Shown here: piece after piece, positions 58,648-64,000 of the stretch
Layout: the number at the start of each line of letters is the position of its first letter
Numbering within the stretch: position 1 is the first letter of the stretch
The notes under the pieces: model-generated
Databases searched by the model: none
What the model was told of the DNA's origin: nothing
Seen by the model: the letters and a program-made list of their open reading frames with translations, nothing else
Position numbers and translations under genes: made by a program
Assembly (NCBI RefSeq): GCF_000327065.1
Contig: NC_019936.1
Coordinates: forward strand, 3,252,001-3,316,000
Origin: Stutzerimonas stutzeri RCH2
Lineage (GTDB): Bacteria > Pseudomonadota > Gammaproteobacteria > Pseudomonadales > Pseudomonadaceae
DNA: 64,000 bases
Direction: 5' to 3'

Positions 58648-59448
58648 ATGCACCCTCTGCTACCCAGCCTTGCCGCCGCCGCTCTTTATGCCGGCGTCAC
58701 GGGTTATCAAAGTTTGCGTCTGGCACAGCGCGCCGCACCGGACAAGCGTCTCTTGCTCGGCCTCGGCCTGCTTGCCCTGCTTGCCCATGGCATCAGCCTT
58801 TTCATTCAGCTGCTCTCCCCCAGCGGCTTGCACCTCGACTTCTTCACCGCTTCGAGCCTGATCGCCGCCGCCGTCATTCTGCTGATTCTTCTGGCTCTGC
58901 ATCGAATGCCAGTGGAGAACCTGCTGCTGCTTCTGTTTCCGCTGGGCTGCCTGACCGTGCTGTTCGCACAGTTCGCACCGTCCGGCACCGCACCAGCGAT
59001 CGCCGAGGAGCCTGGGATTCTTGCGCACATCCTGCTATCGATCCTCGCTTATGGAATGCTCACGATCGCGGTGTTCCAAGCGTTGTTGCTCTTGCTGCAG
59101 GATCATCACCTCAAGCACAAGCACTCCTCAGGACTGATCCGCAATTTTCCGCCACTGCAAACAATGGAGAGCCTGCTGTTCGGCTTTCTCTGGGCGGGCT
59201 GGGTACTGCTGTCTGCCTCATTGCTCTCGGGCTGGTTGTTTCTCGACGATCTTTTTGCCCAGCATCTGGTCCATAAGACACTCCTCTCGGTGATCGCCTG
59301 GGTCGTGTTTGGGCTACTGCTGTGGGGCCGACAGCAACTCGGCTGGCGCGGCTACAAGGCCATCCGCTGGACGCTGGCTGGCTTCTGCCTGCTGATGCTG
59401 GCGTACTTCGGCAGCAAGCTGGTCCGCGAATTCATCCTGCATATCTGA
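58648..59448 (+). CDS. CcsA/YpjD-like inner membrane protein
   Basis: A 266-residue membrane protein with about eight hydrophobic helices, resembling the cytochrome c assembly (CcsA, HemX, YpjD) family. The segments FAQFAPSGTAPAIAEEPG and LHILLSILAYG-like AHILLSILAYGMLTIAV carry the conserved His, and a Trp-rich stretch (FLWAGWVLLSASLLSGW) lies near the C-terminus. Heme handling is known for relatives but unproven here. The ATG at 58648 follows CGGAAT; the longer frame upstream has no membrane character. Divergent from ffh. Confidence 0.85.
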   Translation: MHPLLPSLAAAALYAGVTGYQSLRLAQRAAPDKRLLLGLGLLALLAHGISLFIQLLSPSGLHLDFFTASSLIAAAVILLILLALHRMPVENLLLLLFPLGCLTVLFAQFAPSGTAPAIAEEPGILAHILLSILAYGMLTIAVFQALLLLLQDHHLKHKHSSGLIRNFPPLQTMESLLFGFLWAGWVLLSASLLSGWLFLDDLFAQHLVHKTLLSVIAWVVFGLLLWGRQQLGWRGYKAIRWTLAGFCLLMLAYFGSKLVREFILHI

Positions 59449-59464
59449 CGCGAACAGGTAACCC

Positions 59465-60751
59465 GTGGAAAATCTCCATCCCGGCTTTCTGGTCGGACTG
59501 CTGGTCTTTCTGCTGCTGTGCTCGGCTTTCTTCTCCAGCTCCGAAACCGGCATGCTCAGCCTCAATCGCTACCGCCTAAGGCATCAAGCCAAGGAAGGCC
59601 ATCGAGGCGCGCGACGCGCCAGCGAGCTGCTCGCTCACCCGGATCGCCTGCTCGGCACCATCCTGGTCGGCAACAACTTCGTCAACATCCTCGCCTCCTC
59701 CATCGCCACGGTTCTGGCCATGCAGCTCTGGGGTGAAGCAGGCATTGCGATTGCCACCATCGGCCTGACCATCATCCTGCTGATATTTGGTGAAATCACA
59801 CCCAAGACTCTGGCGGCGTTGCGCCCGGAAATTGTCGCCTACCCGGTCAGCCTGCCGCTGAAGATGCTGCAGAAGGTGCTTTACCCGCTGGTCGCGATGC
59901 TGAGCTGGGTGAGCAACGGCCTACTGAAGCTGCTCGGCGTCGACCTGTCGAACAAGGGCAACGACAGCCTCTCGACCGAGGAACTGCGCAGCGTGGTGCG
60001 CGAGTCTGGCAGCGACCTGCCGTTGAATCGCCAGAGCATGCTATTGGGCATTCTCGACCTGGAACGCGTGACCGTCGACGACATCATGATTCCGCGCAAC
60101 GAGGTCACCGGCATCGACCTCGACGATGACCTGGAATCGATCGTCAGCCAGCTACGCACCACACCTCACACCCGTCTGCCGGTGTTTCGCAACGATATCA
60201 ACCAGATCGAAGGCATCGTCCACATGCGGCAGATTGCACGTCTGCTCAGCCATGATCAGCTGACCAAGGACAGCTTGCTGGCCGCCTGCAGCGAGCCTTA
60301 TTTCGTGCCGGAAAACACCCCTCTTTCGACCCAGCTGCTGAATTTCCAGAAGCAGAAGCGACGGATCGGCATCGTGGTAGACGAATACGGTGACGTGCGC
60401 GGCGTCGTGACGCTTGAGGACATCCTCGAAGAAATCGTTGGCGAGTTCAGCAATCAGGACGCCCTGCGCAGCCCCGATATCCACCCGCAGGACGACGGCA
60501 CACTGGTCATTGATGGCGCCGCCTACATCCGCGAGGTGAACCGCGCACTGGACTGGCAGCTGCCGTGTGACGGCCCGAAGACGCTCAATGGCCTGATCAC
60601 CGAAGCCCTGGAGCACATGCCGGATGCCGGCATCTGCTTGCAGATCGGCAACTACCGCCTGGAGATTCTGCAGGCGGCCGACAATCGGGTGAAAAGTGTA
60701 CGCGCCTGGACGATTGGCGATGCACGGGCGGCCGACCAGCAAGCGCAATGA
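59465..60751 (+). CDS. CNNM/CorC-type transporter (HlyC/CorC family)
   Basis: A 428-residue membrane protein starting at GTG. The order is an N-terminal DUF21 (CNNM) membrane domain with about four helices (LLVFLLLCSAFFSSSETGML, NNFVNILASS), two CBS domains (IMIPRNEVTGIDL; RRIGIVVDEYGDVRGVVTLE), and a C-terminal CorC/HlyC domain (YIREVNRALDW). Relatives take part in magnesium or cobalt resistance, and the ion moved here is not known. It follows the CcsA-like gene by 16 bases in the same direction. Confidence 0.9.
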   Translation: MENLHPGFLVGLLVFLLLCSAFFSSSETGMLSLNRYRLRHQAKEGHRGARRASELLAHPDRLLGTILVGNNFVNILASSIATVLAMQLWGEAGIAIATIGLTIILLIFGEITPKTLAALRPEIVAYPVSLPLKMLQKVLYPLVAMLSWVSNGLLKLLGVDLSNKGNDSLSTEELRSVVRESGSDLPLNRQSMLLGILDLERVTVDDIMIPRNEVTGIDLDDDLESIVSQLRTTPHTRLPVFRNDINQIEGIVHMRQIARLLSHDQLTKDSLLAACSEPYFVPENTPLSTQLLNFQKQKRRIGIVVDEYGDVRGVVTLEDILEEIVGEFSNQDALRSPDIHPQDDGTLVIDGAAYIREVNRALDWQLPCDGPKTLNGLITEALEHMPDAGICLQIGNYRLEILQAADNRVKSVRAWTIGDARAADQQAQ

Positions 60752-60752
60752 T

Positions 60753-60774
60753 GGAGCCGGCAGGCGCCGGCTCC
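60753..60774. terminator. Hairpin between the CNNM gene and purT
   Basis: GGAGCCGGC and GCCGGCTCC form a stem around AGGC-type loop bases, between two convergent genes that end 30 bases apart. No T-run. It also resembles Pseudomonas REP sequences. Confidence 0.5.
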
Positions 60775-60781
60775 ACAACCT

Positions 60782-61963
60782 TCATAACTCGACTTTTACC
60801 GCAGCAGCAGCGCGCAGCGCCTTCTGCCTTGCTGCGTCGATGGACACGTCGCGCGCCAGCGCCACGCCCATGCGCCGCTGTCCGCTGACGCCTGGCTTAC
60901 CGAACAGGCGCAGCGCCGTATCCGGCTCCGCCAGCACGTCGGTCAGGTTGCCGAAGCTCACTTCGGTGGACTCGCCTTCCACCAGAATTACCGCCGACGC
61001 TGCTGGGCCGAGCTGACGAATTACCGGAATTGGCAGCCCGAGAATTGCCCGCGCATGCAGGGCGAACTCGGACAAGTCCTGCGACACCAACGTAACCAGC
61101 CCGGTATCGTGAGGGCGCGGCGAGATCTCGCAGAACCAGACCTGATCGCCTTTGACGAACAGTTCGACGCCGAAGATGCCACGTCCGCCTAATGCATCGG
61201 TGACCGCCAGGGCGATTCGCCGCGCCTCGGCCATTGCCACGGACTCCATCGGCTGAGGCTGCCAGGACTCCTGATAGTCGCCTTTCTCCTGACGATGTCC
61301 GACCGGCTCGCAAAAGCTCGTTCCGCCCGCGTGCCGGACCGTCAGCAAAGTGATTTCGTAATCGAAATCGATGAACCCCTCGACGATGACCCGACCGCGA
61401 CCTGCTCGTCCGCCCGCTTGCGCGTAGTCCCAGGCGGCGTCGATGTCCGCCTCACTGCGCAGCACCGACTGGCCCTTGCCGGATGAACTCATCACCGGCT
61501 TGATCAAGCAAGGGAAGCCCAGCGCGCGAGCGGCGGTGCGACATTCATCCAGCGAGTCGGCAAAGCGATAGGGAGAGGTCGGCAGGCCGAGTTCTTCGGC
61601 GGCGAGGCGGCGAATGCCCTCGCGATTCATTGTCAGCTGCGCAGCCCGGGCCGTGGGTATGACGCTGTAGCCTTCTTGCTCCAGCTCAACCAGCGTGGCC
61701 GTGGCGATGGCTTCGATTTCCGGAACAATGTAGTGCGGGCGCTCCTGCTCGATCACGGAGCGCAATGCGGCGCCGTCGAGCATGTCGATTACATGGCTGC
61801 GGTGCGCTACCTGCATCGCTGGTGCATTGGCGTAGCGATCTACGGCGATCACCTCGACGCCGAGGCGCTGCAGTTCGATGACCAGCTCCTTGCCCAGTTC
61901 GCCACAGCCGCAAAGCAGGACGCGCGTGGCGCTGGGAGACAACGGGGTGCCTATTCGTGGCAT
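60782..61963 (-). CDS. purT: Formate-dependent phosphoribosylglycinamide formyltransferase PurT
   Basis: ATP-grasp enzyme that formylates GAR with formate in purine synthesis, an alternative to folate-dependent PurN. The protein has 393 residues: [16 protein letters not shown] at the start, [14 protein letters not shown] for ATP binding near 155-168, and [24 protein letters not shown] near 285. It converges with the CNNM gene. Confidence 0.96.
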   Translation of the reverse strand: MPRIGTPLSPSATRVLLCGCGELGKELVIELQRLGVEVIAVDRYANAPAMQVAHRSHVIDMLDGAALRSVIEQERPHYIVPEIEAIATATLVELEQEGYSVIPTARAAQLTMNREGIRRLAAEELGLPTSPYRFADSLDECRTAARALGFPCLIKPVMSSSGKGQSVLRSEADIDAAWDYAQAGGRAGRGRVIVEGFIDFDYEITLLTVRHAGGTSFCEPVGHRQEKGDYQESWQPQPMESVAMAEARRIALAVTDALGGRGIFGVELFVKGDQVWFCEISPRPHDTGLVTLVSQDLSEFALHARAILGLPIPVIRQLGPAASAVILVEGESTEVSFGNLTDVLAEPDTALRLFGKPGVSGQRRMGVALARDVSIDAARQKALRAAAAVKVEL

Positions 61964-62007
61964 GGATTTCCCTCAAACGTCGAAAAACGAGCGCGCAACG
62001 CACTCTG

Positions 62008-62199
62008 CTACATCAGCTGGCCGCCAAGACGGGCTCTCTCACCGCAACGCTGCAGCACGTCGCGGCGCTCGTCATTGCTCATCAAACCCCAACGGCGAAT
62101 CTCGTCCGCACTGCGCTGACAACCAACGCACAGGTCGTCTTCATCCAAAGCGCAGAGGCTGACACACGGCGAGGCTACTGGCTTTTCCTGCGTGCTCAC
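62008..62199 (-). CDS. DUF1289 small Cys-rich protein
   Basis: A 63-residue protein with the DUF1289 pattern: [20 protein letters not shown] gives four Cys (about residues 12-28), followed by [17 protein letters not shown]. The Cys set suggests a metal or Fe-S site. Function unknown. It overlaps the end of the carbonic anhydrase gene by four bases. Confidence 0.88.
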   Translation of the reverse strand: MSTQEKPVASPCVSLCALDEDDLCVGCQRSADEIRRWGLMSNDERRDVLQRCGERARLGGQLM

Positions 62200-62717
62200 T
62201 CATCGGGCTCCAGATCCCGCGCATAGCGCTGGGCGTTATGCACGTAATGGGCTGCGCTGGCTTCGAGCATCTTCTTCTGCTCATCGGTCAGTTCTCGCAC
62301 CACCTTGCCCGGTGAGCCGACCACCAGAGAACCATCGGGAATCTCCTTGCCTTCCGCGATCAGCGTGTTGGCGCCGATGATGCAATGCTTGCCGATCTTC
62401 GCCCCGTTGAGCACCACAGCATTGATGCCGATCAGGCTGTAATCACCGACCGTACAACCGTGCAGCATGGCGTTGTGGCCAACGGTAACGCCGGTGCCCA
62501 GCGTCAGCGGGTGCCCCATATCGGTATGCATCACGCTGCCATCCTGGACGTTACTGTTCTCGCCGATATGGATCAGCTCGTTGTCACCGCGTAGCACGGC
62601 GCCAAACCACACGCTGGCGCCGGCATCCAGCCTGATCTTGCCGACCAACGTGGCACTGGGCGCTACCCAGCTCTGCGGATGCGCTTGGACGCGCGACTCT
62701 CCCAGACGGTATTTCAC
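62196..62717 (-). CDS. Gamma-type carbonic anhydrase family protein
   Basis: Left-handed beta-helix protein of 173 residues with hexapeptide repeats (e.g. [20 protein letters not shown]). The three zinc His of gamma carbonic anhydrases are present in [14 protein letters not shown] near residues 64, 80 and 85. Activity of this subgroup is often unproven (E. coli YrdA and P. aeruginosa relatives). It is translationally coupled with the DUF1289 gene. Confidence 0.9.
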   Translation of the reverse strand: MKYRLGESRVQAHPQSWVAPSATLVGKIRLDAGASVWFGAVLRGDNELIHIGENSNVQDGSVMHTDMGHPLTLGTGVTVGHNAMLHGCTVGDYSLIGINAVVLNGAKIGKHCIIGANTLIAEGKEIPDGSLVVGSPGKVVRELTDEQKKMLEASAAHYVHNAQRYARDLEPDE

Positions 62718-62765
62718 GACACACCTCTTCTTGTCAGTACGGATGGATCAGCCTAGCGGCGCGGC

Positions 62766-63383
62766 TCAGGGCTCGCTACGCCCGGATAGGTCGATGAAGG
62801 CAGCTGGCGCACGGCGCATTTCGATACCGGCGTCGTATATGACGTTGACCAACTCGACGATCATGATCGCCGTCAGGCCCCATATCTGGTACTCGCCATA
62901 GCGGTAGGACGGGATATACCAGCTCTGTCCCTGGTAATCGATGCGATGTGTGACTTCGCGCGGATCCTCACAGAAGAACTCCAGCGGCACCGAGAAGACC
63001 GAGGCGATTTCCGCATCGTTGGCGCGGTACTCGACATAGTCCGGAACCAACCCGACATAGGGCGTGACATGGATGCCATGCACCGATACCAGGCTGCTGA
63101 GCGGGCCGACGACCTCGACCATGCCAGGCGCCAGCCCGACCTCTTCCTCGGCCTCACGCAGTGCGGTGTGCAACAGGTCACGGTCTTCCGGATCGCGGCG
63201 CCCGCCCGGAAAGGCTACTTCGCCACCATGGGTGGACAGACCGGCGGCACGAAGCGTCAGCACCAGCTCCGGCGACTCGCTGCGGGTGATCGGCATCAGC
63301 ACGGCCGCCTCGGGCAGACGGTCTTCCGGCTCCAGAAGATGCGGAGAATAGGCGCGCACCCGGTGGAGTATTTTGTCCAGCAT
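62766..63383 (-). CDS. Nudix hydrolase, CoA pyrophosphatase type
   Basis: A 205-residue protein with a complete Nudix box, starting GGRRDPEDRDLLHTAL and ending REAEEEVGL, at about residues 68-92. A flanking FPGG and later PLSSLVSVHGIHVTPYVG resemble the CoA diphosphatase subgroup. The ATG at 63381-63383 (MLDKILHRVRAYSP) is the likely start. A frame extending upstream to 63497 is open but lacks family likeness. It is divergent from a second Nudix gene. Confidence 0.88.
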   Translation of the reverse strand: MLDKILHRVRAYSPHLLEPEDRLPEAAVLMPITRSESPELVLTLRAAGLSTHGGEVAFPGGRRDPEDRDLLHTALREAEEEVGLAPGMVEVVGPLSSLVSVHGIHVTPYVGLVPDYVEYRANDAEIASVFSVPLEFFCEDPREVTHRIDYQGQSWYIPSYRYGEYQIWGLTAIMIVELVNVIYDAGIEMRRAPAAFIDLSGRSEP

Positions 63384-63599
63384 GAATTTTCTCGTTTCGT
63401 CTTTGACCGGCATCATGGCATGAAAGGCGCAACGGCCCAAGGCCTCGAAATAGCCAATCGAGCCGCTCGAACGGATCGCCTGAATGTCCATTGCCACAAC
63501 TGCAAATCATGGGTCTGTCAGCCGACGAGGAACCCGTAACGTCCTTGCTCAATCGCCAAGGACACACCAAGATTTGCCGGAACCAACAGGAATTCGCTC

Positions 63600-64000
63600 A
63601 TGAAATACTGCAACCAGTGCGGCAACCCGGTGCTGGTCCGTATCCCCGACGGCGACAATCGCCCACGCTTCGTCTGCGACGCTTGCCAGACCGTCCACTA
63701 CCAGAACCCACGCATCGTCGCTGGCTGCGTACCCGTCTGGGACGACTGCGTGCTGCTCTGCCGGCGCGCGATCGAGCCTCGGCGGGGTTACTGGACCTTG
63801 CCGGCAGGCTTCATGGAGAACGGCGAGACCCTGCAACAGGCTGCTGAGCGCGAAACACTCGAGGAAGCCTGCGCCAGGGTTCGTGACCTGCAGCTCTATA
63901 CGCTGTTCGATCTGCCGCATATCAATCAGGTGTACATGTTCTTCCGCGCTCAACTGGTCGATCTGGACTTCTGCGCCGGAGATGAGAGCCTGGAAGTGAA
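63600..64000 (+). CDS. Nudix hydrolase with N-terminal zinc ribbon (3' end outside window)
   Basis: The first 133 residues are visible. A four-Cys zinc ribbon (YCNQCG near residue 3, CDACQTVHYQNP near 26) leads into a Nudix domain with LPAGFMENGETLQQAA and ERETLEEACARV near 65-90, a full Nudix box. The zinc ribbon plus Nudix layout is seen in NADH pyrophosphatase-like proteins, but this one is a shorter type. The frame runs off the window. CAGGAATTC before the ATG serves as ribosome site. Confidence 0.9.
   Translation, partial: MKYCNQCGNPVLVRIPDGDNRPRFVCDACQTVHYQNPRIVAGCVPVWDDCVLLCRRAIEPRRGYWTLPAGFMENGETLQQAAERETLEEACARVRDLQLYTLFDLPHINQVYMFFRAQLVDLDFCAGDESLEV

Overview
The window is a 64-kb stretch of GC-rich, densely coding bacterial chromosome from a Pseudomonas-like gammaproteobacterium, most likely the Pseudomonas stutzeri (Stutzerimonas) group. 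Three things point there: an intact algU-mucA-mucB-mucC-mucD cluster, a proline utilisation locus with a short PutA beside an AraC-type regulator, and gene orders matching those I recall from P. aeruginosa (the lepA-to-pdxJ run, the rnf-nth block, gloA-argG-motY-pyrC-rnt, and thrC-hom-dsbC-xerD-rplS-trmD-rimM-rpsP-ffh). Species assignment is inference. I see no tRNA, rRNA, insertion sequence, prophage, integrase of a mobile element or CRISPR array. This is core genome.

Layout. 1-9.4 kb: proline utilisation and zinc uptake. A truncated putP copy, a TonB-dependent receptor with a His/Asp-rich loop and a Zur-like box, a small DUF3203-like gene, a second putP, putA and a pruR-like regulator. 9.5-16.5 kb: a second Lon-type protease with a heat-shock-type promoter, a chagasin-like inhibitor lipoprotein, an unknown lipoprotein, cmoAB (wobble-uridine modification of tRNA), a DUF1127 gene divergent from a LysR regulator, and a small membrane protein. 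16.6-22.8 kb: a seven-gene minus-strand run lepA-lepB-DUF4845-rnc-era-recO-pdxJ. 23-27 kb: the envelope-stress sigma factor AlgU with its anti-sigma and protease partners, with two candidate AlgU-type promoters upstream. 27.4-36.7 kb: nadB, ygfX-sdhE, ygfZ, an HDOD protein, a DUF4142 protein, ung, an orphan periplasmic binding protein and two crotonase-fold enzymes. 36.7-44.7 kb: an Arg/Tyr/His-rich exported protein, then the rnfABCDGE electron-transfer complex, nth and a 59-residue acidic protein. 44.8-49.4 kb: gloA, argG, motY, pyrC, rnt. 49.4-58.4 kb: threonine synthesis (hom, thrC), a GFA-type protein, dsbC, xerD, the rpsP-rimM-trmD-rplS operon and ffh. 58.6-64 kb: a CcsA-like membrane protein, a CNNM/CorC-type transporter, purT, a DUF1289 protein, a gamma-carbonic anhydrase and two Nudix hydrolases, the last cut by the window end.

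The signals that go beyond routine annotation are: three nearly identical 195-bp tandem repeats in the tail of rnfC; a 191-bp identical tract shared by two otherwise diverged putP copies; a Zur-like operator between the receptor and the DUF3203-like gene; paired direct repeats upstream of putA; a well-spaced sigma-32-type promoter before the second Lon; two AlgU-type promoters at algU; and an orphan amino-acid-type binding protein. I found no convincing new multi-gene system.
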